The notes under the pieces: generated by a model
What the model saw: only the letters and a program-made list of their open reading frames with translations
What the model was told of the DNA's origin: nothing
The model's database searches: none
Made by a program: the position numbers and the translations under genes
Assembly (NCBI RefSeq): GCF_042661605.1
Contig: NZ_JBHSWJ010000002.1
Coordinates: 2,790,001 to 2,854,000, forward strand
DNA: 64,000 nucleotides
DNA from: Branchiibius cervicis
GTDB taxonomy: Bacteria; Actinomycetota; Actinomycetes; Actinomycetales; Dermatophilaceae
Direction of reading: 5' to 3'
Part shown: positions 1 to 7,446 of the stretch, piece by piece
How the letters are laid out: every line of letters starts with the position of its first letter
How positions within the stretch are numbered: the first letter of the stretch is position 1

Positions 1-1
1 G

Positions 2-955
2 TTCATCTCCTCCTCGCCGACGGTCGTGCTCTCGCACATCGCTGCACGGACCCGGTCGATTCGACTGTTCACGGCAGTGACCACCCTGAGCCTGCTGGAC
101 CCGGTGCGCGCGTTCGAGGACTACGCGACCCTGGATCATCTTTCCGGCGGCCGGCTCGAACTCATCATCGGCAAAGGCAACGGGGCCGCCCAGCGCGACC
201 TCTTCAACGTGACGCCCGAGGACCAGTGGGCGCGCAACGCCGAGTCGTTCGAAGTGTTCCGCCGCCTGTGGCAGGACAACCGGATTACCTACGACACCCA
301 GTTCCGTCCGCCGCTGCGCGACGCCGAAGTGTGGCCGCAGCCCTACCAGCACCCGATCCGTATCTGGCATGGCTCGGCGACAAGTCACGAGTCGGTGGAT
401 CTGGCCGCGCGGTACGGCGACCCGCTGTTCTCCGCGAACGTCACGAATCCGATCGAGCCCTACGCCGAGCTCATCGACTACTACCGGCAGCGGTGGGCCC
501 ACTACGGCCACGACCCGGCGCGGGCCACGGTGGGCGCCGGCACCGCCGGTTACTACTCGCACCGCAACTCGCAGGTCGCATTGGCGACCTATCGTCCTGT
601 GTGGGAGGGGAATTCGGCTGCACAGAGGCGGGCGGGGGTGCCGCAGGTCTTCACCACTTTCGAAGACTACGTCGAGCACAGTTCAGCCCTGATCGGTTCC
701 CCGGCGCAGATCATCGACAAGGTTCACCGCTACCACGACCAGTTCGGCCACAGTGTGCTGCACGTCCACGCGGACGCCGGTGGCCTGACCCCGGAGCAGC
801 ATCGCGACAGCCTGGCGTTGTTCCAGTCCGACATCGCGCCGACCCTGCGGCGCGACATCCCCGATCCGCCGTGGGGCTGGGGTCCGCCGGCTCAGAAGCA
901 GGCAGCAGCAACTGTGGCCACCGGGGCCGTCTCGCACGCCCTGGCCACGGGGTGA
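2..955 (+). CDS. LLM-class flavin-dependent oxidoreductase, C-terminal part (5' cut by window edge)
   Basis: The frame is open from the window edge, so the true start lies upstream; the GTG at 26 is internal. The reading SSPTVVLSHIAARTRSIRL followed by DHLSGGRLELIIGKG is the typical luciferase-like (F420/FMN-dependent) TIM-barrel core, where strand segments such as SGGRLELIIGKG line the flavin pocket. The later part (AQIIDKVHRYHDQFG, then a histidine-containing LHVHADAGGL segment) is also family-like. The substrate cannot be told. It converges with the peptidase gene on the other strand, 25 bp away. The family call is solid; cofactor and substrate are open. Confidence 0.85.
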   Translation, partial: FISSSPTVVLSHIAARTRSIRLFTAVTTLSLLDPVRAFEDYATLDHLSGGRLELIIGKGNGAAQRDLFNVTPEDQWARNAESFEVFRRLWQDNRITYDTQFRPPLRDAEVWPQPYQHPIRIWHGSATSHESVDLAARYGDPLFSANVTNPIEPYAELIDYYRQRWAHYGHDPARATVGAGTAGYYSHRNSQVALATYRPVWEGNSAAQRRAGVPQVFTTFEDYVEHSSALIGSPAQIIDKVHRYHDQFGHSVLHVHADAGGLTPEQHRDSLALFQSDIAPTLRRDIPDPPWGWGPPAQKQAAATVATGAVSHALATG

Positions 956-980
956 GCACGTGACGGTGAGACCGTCGCCG

Positions 981-2180
981 TCACGGGGCGGCAAACTGCA
1001 ACCCCACCTGCGTCTCCAGGTCGGCGCTGGCCGCGTGCAACGACACGTCCCACGTGGGGTCGGCGACCACGCCGTTCTGCGCGACGCCGCCCCAGCGCTG
1101 GAACGCCTTCACCGACGCCGCCGTGTGCGGTCCGAACTGGCCGTCCACGCCGCCGGGCGTGGTGCCCCACTGACCGGAGGCACCGGTGGTGAGCACCTGC
1201 TGCAGATGCGTGACGACGGCACCCGAAGCGCCCTGCTGCAGGGTCGGCATCGCTCCCCCGCCGGGCAGGGCCGCCCAGGTGAGCGGGCCTACGATCCCGT
1301 CCGGCGTGAGCCCTGCACCCTGCTGGAAGTCGACCACGGCCGCCCTGGTGCGCGGCCCGAAGTTGCCGTCGACGACCACGCCCAGGTTCGGCGTACGCCG
1401 TAGCGCCCGCTGCAAGCGCTTGACCGCATCGCCCGTGGCGCCCTGCTGGATCGTCGGCTGACCCGGATTGGAGTTGCGCGTGGTGATGGTTGTCGGCGTG
1501 CGCAACCACGCCTCCTGGGTGACCGCGATCATGGAGGCTGCGTCGATGATGCCGATCGAGTTCCAGGTGAACATGGCGTACGCCGGGGTTGACGCCTGAG
1601 CACCGGCCGGCACCGGAACCCCGAGCTTGCCCGCGAGCCAACCCACGGTGCCGTATCCGCACAGCGACACGCAGTGGTCCTCCGCGTCGTCGGTGGTGAA
1701 ACCCGTTCCGTACCAACCGGTGTGGCCGTCGTTCCCCCAATACGCCTGCTCCACCTGGTTGGCCGCAATGCCGAGCTTGACCGGTCCTCGACTGATCGCA
1801 CTGTGCAGATTCCCGGAGTTGGTGTAGTCCACCAGGTAGTGCGGACCGTCGTTGTATTCGTAGCTGCCCGAGGTGAATCCGTCGGTGCGCATGGTGTCCA
1901 TCACCGACACCAGCTGAGCACCCTCGAGGACGCCGTGCCGGGTCGCCCAGGCAATGACTTGCTGGTCGGTGATGAAGATCTCCGGTGAATTGCAGGCCTT
2001 GGCGAAGGCCTCCTCCGCGGTCACGCAGTCACCGTGGACGTCGTTACCCCACATGGAGATTCGCGCCGGTCTCACCAGGTACGAAGGCGGTGCCGCGATC
2101 GTTGCCTTGTGCCGGGCGGCCGCTTTCATGACGTGTGTCGGCGTGGGAATCGCTCCGCGGCCGAGGGTCTGACCAGGCAT
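981..2180 (-). CDS. Papain-fold cysteine peptidase-like protein with two C-terminal peptidoglycan-binding repeats
   Basis: A 399-aa protein. Residues about 40-225 carry a papain-like arrangement: Cys52 in HGDCVTAEEAFA, His in EDHCVSLCGYG, and Asn in FTWNSIGI. About residues 240-395 hold two PG_binding_1-type repeats (IQQGATGDAVKRLQRAL and LQQGASGAVVTHLQQVL, each with a DGxFGPxT motif). I see no signal peptide or membrane segment, which is odd for a protein that should bind cell wall. The ATG is preceded by a strong GAAGGAG site that overlaps the stop of the 57-aa gene upstream, so the two are co-translated. It could be a peptidase, or a non-catalytic wall-binding protein exported by a non-classical route. 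The fold is inferred from motifs only. Confidence 0.7.
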   Translation of the reverse strand: MPGQTLGRGAIPTPTHVMKAAARHKATIAAPPSYLVRPARISMWGNDVHGDCVTAEEAFAKACNSPEIFITDQQVIAWATRHGVLEGAQLVSVMDTMRTDGFTSGSYEYNDGPHYLVDYTNSGNLHSAISRGPVKLGIAANQVEQAYWGNDGHTGWYGTGFTTDDAEDHCVSLCGYGTVGWLAGKLGVPVPAGAQASTPAYAMFTWNSIGIIDAASMIAVTQEAWLRTPTTITTRNSNPGQPTIQQGATGDAVKRLQRALRRTPNLGVVVDGNFGPRTRAAVVDFQQGAGLTPDGIVGPLTWAALPGGGAMPTLQQGASGAVVTHLQQVLTTGASGQWGTTPGGVDGQFGPHTAASVKAFQRWGGVAQNGVVADPTWDVSLHAASADLETQVGLQFAAP

Positions 2181-2192
2181 GGTTGTGCTCCT

Positions 2193-2366
2193 TCAATGGC
2201 TTTCTTCTGAATCGGGATCGTCACGGTCGGCCGCGGCCGGGTCGTAGCGCGCTGCTTCTGCACGCTGCTCGGGTGTGCTGGGGATCGCTCCCCGCCGTAC
2301 CCGACGGCGTGCGTGCTCGGCCTCGGGGGTCGGCTCCGGCTGACCCGTTTCGTCCGTTTCGCTCAT
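2193..2366 (-). CDS. Small charged protein (57 aa), co-transcribed with the papain-like protein
   Basis: ATG at 2366 with an AAAGGAAG ribosome-binding site; it reads MSETDETGQPEPTPEAEHAR and onward to ...DDPDSEESH. The protein is hydrophilic, acidic at both ends with a basic RRRVRRG patch in the middle, and has no membrane segment. Its stop lies 12 bp before the start of the papain-like gene, and the Shine-Dalgarno site of that gene overlaps the end of this one. That makes a two-gene operon likely. I do not recognise the family. The good start site, codon bias and tight spacing support a real gene. Confidence 0.6.
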   Translation of the reverse strand: MSETDETGQPEPTPEAEHARRRVRRGAIPSTPEQRAEAARYDPAAADRDDPDSEESH

Positions 2367-2537
2367 CGCCGGTCTTCCTTTCGGGCGCCCACCGTGACGA
2401 CCATGAAGAGCAACCGACCGGTGGTCCTGATACCCCGCGGTGGGTTCGCGTGTCGCGCGACGTACCGCACCTGACTACCGTCGTGAGGGTCAGCCACCGA
2501 TCGCGGCCGCGACGACCGCAAACCCCGGGAGGTCACG

Positions 2538-2972
2538 ATGTCCAGTCAGACGCCGTTCGAGCAGGGCAAGCGCTACGTCGGCGCCGGCATCGAGGTGACC
2601 TACGACGCCACACGGTGCATCCACTACGCGGAGTGTGTGCACGGACTACCCGCGGTTTTCGATACCGCCAAACGCCCCTGGATCCAACCGGACAACGCCA
2701 ACCCGGCCCAACTGGCCGAGGTCGTACGCCGTTGCCACAGTGGCGCTTTGCAGTATCGCCTGATCGACGGGCCGGCTGAGCAACCGACCAGACCCACCGC
2801 CATCACCGCCTCCGCCGACGGCGCCGTCATGATCGAAGGCGACCTCGACATCACCGACATCCCGGCCGACGTCAACTACGTCGCCGAGCATGAGACCCGG
2901 CTGACCTCCTGCGGCTGCGGCGCCTCCAAGCTGTGGCTGCTGTGCGACAACACCTGCGGCCACACCGACTGA
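2538..2972 (+). CDS. (4Fe-4S) mono-cluster plus CDGSH-type iron-sulfur protein, His ligand replaced by Cys
   Basis: A 144-aa protein with two iron-sulfur modules. Residues about 15-75 match the divergent ferredoxin-like module (Fer4_19 type): Cys27 and Cys33 in RCIHYAECVHGLPAVF, then Cys66 in RRCHSGALQY. The C-terminal end resembles a CDGSH (mitoNEET-type) domain with the spacing C-x-C-x8-C-x3-ligand: Cys125, Cys127, Cys136. The fourth ligand, His in CDGSH, is Cys140 here (CDNTC), and a His follows at 142. The domain is therefore either all-cysteine ligated or altered. The start ATG follows a GGGAGG site. Likely a cytosolic redox or cluster-transfer protein; partner unknown. Confidence 0.8.
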   Translation: MSSQTPFEQGKRYVGAGIEVTYDATRCIHYAECVHGLPAVFDTAKRPWIQPDNANPAQLAEVVRRCHSGALQYRLIDGPAEQPTRPTAITASADGAVMIEGDLDITDIPADVNYVAEHETRLTSCGCGASKLWLLCDNTCGHTD

Positions 2973-2975
2973 CCG

Positions 2976-3386
2976 CTAGCCGCGGCCGGCGCCGTCGCCC
3001 GGCGACGCGGAGGACTCTTCTTCCACGTCGTACACCTCGTCGGAAGAGTCCTCATCGACCATCATGTCGTCGACGTCGTCCAGTGACAGGTCGTAATCGT
3101 CGTCGTCCTGGTCGGCGATGAGGCCGTCCTGCCGGGCGCGCCACCACAGGAAGAACCAGATCAGCGACGCAATCGCCAGCACGATGGCCGCCCCGAGCAC
3201 GCCGCCGAGCACCTCGAACAGCACATGAGAGGCCGACGAGGCGACTACTCCGTTGCCGTCATCGTGGAACTCCGGTGACTGGGAGCCGAGCAACGAAGCG
3301 CCCCACACCCCGCCCGCGACGGCGAGCGCGATGGTGATCAGCCAGTAGCAGACGGCGAAGACACGATTGCGGAACATCTCGCTCAT
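2976..3386 (-). CDS. Small membrane protein with acidic C-terminal tail
   Basis: A 136-aa protein with two hydrophobic segments: residues about 10-32 (FAVCYWLITIALAVAGGVWG) and about 54-80 (VLFEVLGGVLGAAIVLAIAS then LIWFFLWW). A very acidic cytoplasmic tail rich in Asp and Glu (QDDDDYDLSLDDVDDM and onward) follows. No family is recognised. It converges with the Fe-S gene, leaving three bases between the stops, and lies downstream of the lytic-transglycosylase-like gene on the same strand. The start may be Met1 or Met4; neither has a strong ribosome-binding site. Confidence 0.7.
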   Translation of the reverse strand: MSEMFRNRVFAVCYWLITIALAVAGGVWGASLLGSQSPEFHDDGNGVVASSASHVLFEVLGGVLGAAIVLAIASLIWFFLWWRARQDGLIADQDDDDYDLSLDDVDDMMVDEDSSDEVYDVEEESSASPGDGAGRG

Positions 3387-3413
3387 TCTCGCAGATCCGC
3401 TGCCTGCGACCCA

Positions 3414-4052
3414 TCAGTACCAGTTGTGCGCGAGGTGGAAGTCCCAGGCCGCGCAGGGCGAACCGTAGGCATCGCGCACGTACTGCATCCCCCAGGTCAG
3501 CTGGGTGCGCGTGTTGGTGCGGTAGTCGGCCCCGACGGTCGCCATTTTGCCGGCCGGCAGCGACTGCGGGATCCCGTAGGCGCCCGACGACGGGTTCTCC
3601 GCGGTCGTCATCCACGACGACTCCTGGGTCCACAACTTGTTCAGGCACGGCCACTGGGTCTGACTCCACCCGTACGCCGCGAGCATGCTGCGTGCCATCC
3701 GCTGGGCCTGCGCGGGGCTGGCCGGGCGTACTGCGGCCGAAGCCTTCGGGGAGGCGGACGGGGTGGCCGTCACGGCCTTGGCCGCAGGCACCACCGGCAG
3801 CGTGGGGCGGTTCTGCGAGCGCGACGACTGGTGCTCAGCCTGCCCGGACAGCGAGGCCTGCGGGGTCGAGCCGGGGGTGACCGCAACGGCGGCCTGCACC
3901 GTCGGAGCGTGCGCGTTTGCTGCACCGGCGGTCTGGTGAACCGCTGCCGCGGCGCACACCAGCGCGAAGGCGGTCACCGGCACCGCCGCCGGGCGACCGA
4001 TGGCGGCACGGACACCGCGGCGCGCGCGGTGCCGGCCAACCCGGCGAGTCAT
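3414..4052 (-). CDS. Secreted lytic-transglycosylase-like protein
   Basis: A 212-aa protein with a basic N-terminus (MTRRVGRHRARRG) and a hydrophobic stretch around residues 25-45, consistent with a signal peptide. A low-complexity Ala/Pro/Ser linker follows. The C-terminal ~75 residues are the catalytic-like module: QWPCLNKLWTQESSW holds the expected Glu, then NPSSGAYGIPQSLPAGKM, and it ends in CAAWDFHLAHNWY. This is the SLT-like, Rpf-related ending of many actinobacterial muralytic proteins. The protein probably acts in the cell wall on peptidoglycan. GAAGAGG precedes the ATG. An inverted repeat lies 28 bp upstream (see 4080-4110). Confidence 0.8.
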   Translation of the reverse strand: MTRRVGRHRARRGVRAAIGRPAAVPVTAFALVCAAAAVHQTAGAANAHAPTVQAAVAVTPGSTPQASLSGQAEHQSSRSQNRPTLPVVPAAKAVTATPSASPKASAAVRPASPAQAQRMARSMLAAYGWSQTQWPCLNKLWTQESSWMTTAENPSSGAYGIPQSLPAGKMATVGADYRTNTRTQLTWGMQYVRDAYGSPCAAWDFHLAHNWY

Positions 4053-4079
4053 CGAGAGCCTCTTCCGTCAGGGACAGCG

Positions 4080-4110
4080 AAACGGTCCCGTTATCCAAAC
4101 GAGACCGTTT
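4080..4110. promoter_or_regulatory. Inverted repeat upstream of the lytic-transglycosylase-like gene
   Basis: AAACGGTC at 4080-4087 and GACCGTTT at 4103-4110 form an 8-bp inverted repeat with a 15-bp spacer. It sits in the short gap between the transglycosylase-like gene and the META-domain gene upstream of it. It could be an operator or a hairpin in the leader of the muralytic gene. Function is inferred from position only. Confidence 0.35.
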
Positions 4111-4167
4111 GCCACTGTCGCTGATCACCGGCGGGCATGCAAATCAGCCAACCCCCGGGGCGTCGGC

Positions 4168-4560
4168 TCAGCTCTCGTCGCGCGGCTGCAGCTCGCCGAA
4201 TTCCACGCTGACGTCGCCCGCCGTCAACGTGATGGAGTTCTCCCCGACCGCCAAGACGGCGCCGTTGGTCAGCAGGTCATTGAACCAGTCGTCCTGGGCC
4301 ATCAGCTCTTCACTGCATGCCATCCGCGTCGAGATCGCCGGGCCCGACCACGCGAGGGTGCCATCGGTCACGGCCACCGGGCCGCTGTAGTTGTTGCAAC
4401 CCGGCCGTGCGGCGAGGCGACCGTCCTCGAAGGACAGTCCGATGGTGCTGTCGGTCACCAGGTCGTGCCCGGTCACCGTGGTGCTCACGAACGAGCGACC
4501 GTTGAGCTGACCGACGACGTCGGCGGTGGGTTCTTCGTACGGTGTGAATCCATCAGTCAT
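4168..4560 (-). CDS. META-domain protein (HslJ-like), cytosolic version
   Basis: A 130-aa protein that is almost entirely one META domain: LNGRSFVSTTVTGHDLV at the start, then LSFEDGRLAARPGCNNYSG, WSGPAISTRMACSEELMAQD and a terminal ITLTAGDVSVEF strand. It has no signal peptide or lipobox. It is clearly paralogous to the next gene upstream, sharing VTGHDLV, the GCN motif, M-ACxE and the LT-GD end, so a tandem duplication is likely. META domains are linked to envelope stress and motility in other bacteria, but the biochemical role is unknown. Confidence 0.75.
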   Translation of the reverse strand: MTDGFTPYEEPTADVVGQLNGRSFVSTTVTGHDLVTDSTIGLSFEDGRLAARPGCNNYSGPVAVTDGTLAWSGPAISTRMACSEELMAQDDWFNDLLTNGAVLAVGENSITLTAGDVSVEFGELQPRDES

Positions 4561-4581
4561 ATTCGCAGTCTGGTCCCAAAG

Positions 4582-5013
4582 TCACTTGGTCGTGGCCTCA
4601 TTGACCAGATCGACCGTGATGTCGCCGTCGGTGAGGATCAGCCGGCGCGGCGCCGTCTGCGCCTGGACGCCACCGACGAGCAACTCGGTCAGCCACGCAT
4701 CCTGACGGGTCTTGGCCTCATCGCACGCCATCATCGTGCTCATGGGATGGCCGACCCACTTCAGTTTGCCGTCGGTGACCGACGCTTGGGCCGACATCTG
4801 GTTGCACCCGGCGTTGGCCGACAAGCGGTCGCCGTCGAAAGTAAGCACGATCGAGGTCTGGTCGACCAGGTCGTGCCCGGTCACCTGCGTTGACCGGAAC
4901 GTCGAACCATCCACTGCGGTCATCGAATCCAGAGGGTGCTCCTCGACGCCGGACGACCCTGACGAGCACCCTGTGAGCAACGACGCGACCAGCACAACCA
5001 TCAATCGCCGCAC
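4582..5013 (-). CDS. META-domain lipoprotein
   Basis: A 143-aa protein starting at GTG 5013, chosen because CAGGAGG lies just upstream and the resulting N-terminus (MRRLMVVLVASLLTGCSS) is a textbook lipoprotein signal with lipobox LLTGC. An upstream ATG at 5076 would bury this signal. The mature part is one META domain (STQVTGHDLVDQTSIVLTF, SANAGCNQMS, MSTMMACDEAKTRQD). It probably sits on the outer face of the membrane. It lies 31 bp downstream of the HtrA-like gene and 21 bp before its soluble paralogue, all on one strand, which suggests a shared envelope-stress role. Confidence 0.78.
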   Translation of the reverse strand: MRRLMVVLVASLLTGCSSGSSGVEEHPLDSMTAVDGSTFRSTQVTGHDLVDQTSIVLTFDGDRLSANAGCNQMSAQASVTDGKLKWVGHPMSTMMACDEAKTRQDAWLTELLVGGVQAQTAPRRLILTDGDITVDLVNEATTK

Positions 5014-5044
5014 GACCAACCTCCTGCGATAGGAACCAACGAAA

Positions 5045-6157
5045 TCATGATGCAGACGCCAACCGGACGGTGACATCGCGGGTTTGGGACCCGCGAGCGA
5101 GGGAGACCGTGACCTCGTCGCCGACCGCGGACTTCAGTTCGACCTGGATCAGATCGTCAGGGCTGCGCATCGGCGAGCCGTTGATCGCGGTGATGACGTC
5201 CCCGGCGACGATCCCGGCGTCGGCCGCGGGAGCCGTCGCCGCCTGCACGAAGAGCCCTGCCGGCAACCCGTACTGTGCGTGCATCTGCTGGGTCACGGCC
5301 GCAACCTGGACACCCAGCGTCGGATGCCGTACGGCACCGGTACTGATCATCTCGGTGGCCAATGGCGCGAACAACCCTGAGGGGATGGCGAATCCGAGAC
5401 CGACACTCCCGCCGTCACCACCCGGGGCCGCCCCGGCGGAGTTGATACCCACCAGCTGCCCCGCGCAGTCCACGAGCGCACCGCCGCTGTTACCGGGATT
5501 GATCGCCGCATCCGTCTGCACGGCACCGATCAGATGGTGGGTCGTGCCGGACTCCGAGGGCACCCGCACGTAGCGATCGGTGGCACTGACGATGCCGCTG
5601 GTCACCGTCGAGGACAGGCCCAGCGGCGCCCCGAGCGCCACGACCCCCTGCCCGACTACCAGATCGGCGGAATCACCGACCGTGATCGGGCGCGCGTTCG
5701 ACGAGGGGTCCTCCACCTTCACGACGGCCAGGTCGGTCAGCGGATCACGTCCGGTGAGCGTGGCTGCGCTGGAATGCCCGTCGGCGTAGGTCACCCGGAT
5801 CTGACCGGTCGCGCCGTTCGGCGCGGCGACATGGTCGTTGGTGATTACGTAGTCCCGGCCCGCGGGCGCCGAGGCCGCGCCTCCCGCCCCGGCGATCGGC
5901 GTACGCACGACCACGCCCGACCCGGTGCCCGAACCGGACGGTCCGGCCACCGCGATCGTGACCACCGATGGCAGTACGTCGCTGGCCACCTTCGTCACGT
6001 CGCACACGCTGGCGTTCGAAGACGCTGGGGAGTCGTGGCCGAGGGTCCACAGACCCCAGACCAGAAGCCCGGCGAGCAGACCCGCAAGGGCCGCCGCACC
6101 CAGCCCGAGGAGCCCGAAGGACGCCCGGTTCCGAGTTTCAGAAGTCGACGGGGTCAC
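5045..6157 (-). CDS. Membrane-anchored HtrA/DegP-like serine protease with PDZ domain
   Basis: A 370-aa protein. Residues about 13-40 form one transmembrane anchor. The trypsin-like domain carries the full triad: His109 (ITNDHV), Asp142 (DPLTDLAVVKV) and Ser224 (INPGNSGGAL). A PDZ domain covers about 275-368 (HPTLGVQVAAV, then GIVAGDVITAINGSPM). The family degrades misfolded proteins outside the membrane. The GTG start lies inside the end of arcA (20-bp overlap) with no clear ribosome-binding site, so translation is probably coupled. It is the last gene of the antiporter - arcD - arcA unit. Confidence 0.9.
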   Translation of the reverse strand: MTPSTSETRNRASFGLLGLGAAALAGLLAGLLVWGLWTLGHDSPASSNASVCDVTKVASDVLPSVVTIAVAGPSGSGTGSGVVVRTPIAGAGGAASAPAGRDYVITNDHVAAPNGATGQIRVTYADGHSSAATLTGRDPLTDLAVVKVEDPSSNARPITVGDSADLVVGQGVVALGAPLGLSSTVTSGIVSATDRYVRVPSESGTTHHLIGAVQTDAAINPGNSGGALVDCAGQLVGINSAGAAPGGDGGSVGLGFAIPSGLFAPLATEMISTGAVRHPTLGVQVAAVTQQMHAQYGLPAGLFVQAATAPAADAGIVAGDVITAINGSPMRSPDDLIQVELKSAVGDEVTVSLARGSQTRDVTVRLASAS

Positions 6158-7391
6158 GGCTGATCGGGCACGTCATGCAGTGCCCACCACCGCGGCCGCG
6201 GCCCAACTCGGCACCGACGATGGTGATCACTTCGATGCCGGCTTTGCGCAGCAACGTGTTGGTGACCGTGTTGCGGTCGTAGGTGAAAACGACCCCGGGC
6301 TCGAGGGCGACGGCGTTGTTGCCGCTGTCCCACTGCTGACGCTCGGATTGGTAGACGTCACCACCGGTTTCGATCACCCGCAGTGCATCCAACCCGAGCG
6401 AGCGGGCCACGACGTCCACGAAGGGTGTCGAGCCTTCATCGATGACATCCACGCCAGGAGCGCTGTCGCTCGGCAGCAGCGTGAACGTGTGCACGGCGTC
6501 CATGATCGTGGGATAAACAGTCACCACGTCGCGGTCAGCGAAGGTGAACACAGTGTCCAGGTGCATGGCCGCTCGCAGCTTCGGCATTCCCGCGACAACC
6601 ACCTTCTCCGCGGCGCCCTGGGCAAAGAGCGCTTCAGCGACCTGGGTGATCGCCTGGCGGGAGGTACGCTCGCTCATGCCCATCAGCACCACCCCGTTGC
6701 CGACCGGCATGATGTCGCCGCCCTCGAAACTTGCCTCGTCCCAATCGAGTTCGGCATCACCCCACCAGATTTTCGAGCCGACGTAGTCCGGGTGGTAGCT
6801 GTAGATCAGCTTGTAGAGCAGCGTCTCCTGGGTGCGCGCCGGCCAGTAGAGCGGGTTCATCGTGAGCCCGCCGTATAGCCAGCACGTGGTGTCCCGGGTG
6901 TAGAGAGTGTTCGGCAGCGGCGGCATCAGATACTCACGTACGCCGGCGGATTCGCGCGCGAGAGCCAGGTAGGGGCTGCGGAAGTCCTCCGGCAGATCGT
7001 TGGTGGCCAGGCCGCCGATGAGGTACTCGCTGAGCTGGGCGGAGGTCAGGGTCTCCAGATAGGCGCGGGTCGGATCGACCAGTCCGAGGCCGACCTGGTT
7101 GGGGATCACCTTGCGGTCGAGGATCCAGTCACGGGCGCCGGGCACGTCGAGGGTTTCGGCCACGAGCTGGTGCAGTTCGACGACCTCGACACCCCGCTGG
7201 GTCAGCTTGTTGACGAAGTCGGCGTGGTCACGCTGGGCGTTCTCCACCCACATCACGTCGTCGAACAACAACTCGGCGGCATTCGTCGGGGTCAGCCGCC
7301 GGTGGGCAAGTCCCGGCGCGCACACCAGGACCTTGCGTAACCGGCCCACCTCGGAGTGGACCCCGTACGTCGATACAACGGATTCGGTCAT
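6138..7391 (-). CDS. arcA: Arginine deiminase
   Basis: A 417-aa enzyme, the usual length, hydrolysing L-arginine to citrulline and ammonia in the cytosol. Visible motifs are the N-terminal YGVHSEVGRLRKVLVCAPG, PNTLYTRDTTCW, EGGDIMPVGNGVVLMGMSERT, AMHLDTVFTFAD, and the catalytic Cys405 in GGGHCMTCPISRDP. A GAAAGG site precedes the ATG. The gene follows arcD by 55 bp. Ornithine carbamoyltransferase and carbamate kinase, which complete the ATP-yielding pathway, are not in this window. Ammonia release together with the transporters suggests acid or energy stress adaptation. Confidence 0.96.
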   Translation of the reverse strand: MTESVVSTYGVHSEVGRLRKVLVCAPGLAHRRLTPTNAAELLFDDVMWVENAQRDHADFVNKLTQRGVEVVELHQLVAETLDVPGARDWILDRKVIPNQVGLGLVDPTRAYLETLTSAQLSEYLIGGLATNDLPEDFRSPYLALARESAGVREYLMPPLPNTLYTRDTTCWLYGGLTMNPLYWPARTQETLLYKLIYSYHPDYVGSKIWWGDAELDWDEASFEGGDIMPVGNGVVLMGMSERTSRQAITQVAEALFAQGAAEKVVVAGMPKLRAAMHLDTVFTFADRDVVTVYPTIMDAVHTFTLLPSDSAPGVDVIDEGSTPFVDVVARSLGLDALRVIETGGDVYQSERQQWDSGNNAVALEPGVVFTYDRNTVTNTLLRKAGIEVITIVGAELGRGRGGGHCMTCPISRDPVDF

Positions 7392-7446
7392 GGTGTCACC
7401 TTTCGAAGGGAGCCGGTCTCCAGGTCGTGCTGAGCGGTCCGTGAGG

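Noticed and set aside
4053..4167. Possible c-di-AMP (ydaO-type) riboswitch before the lytic-transglycosylase-like gene
   Set aside because: The gap is only ~115 bp and lacks the conserved ydaO core motifs; only a simple inverted repeat is present.
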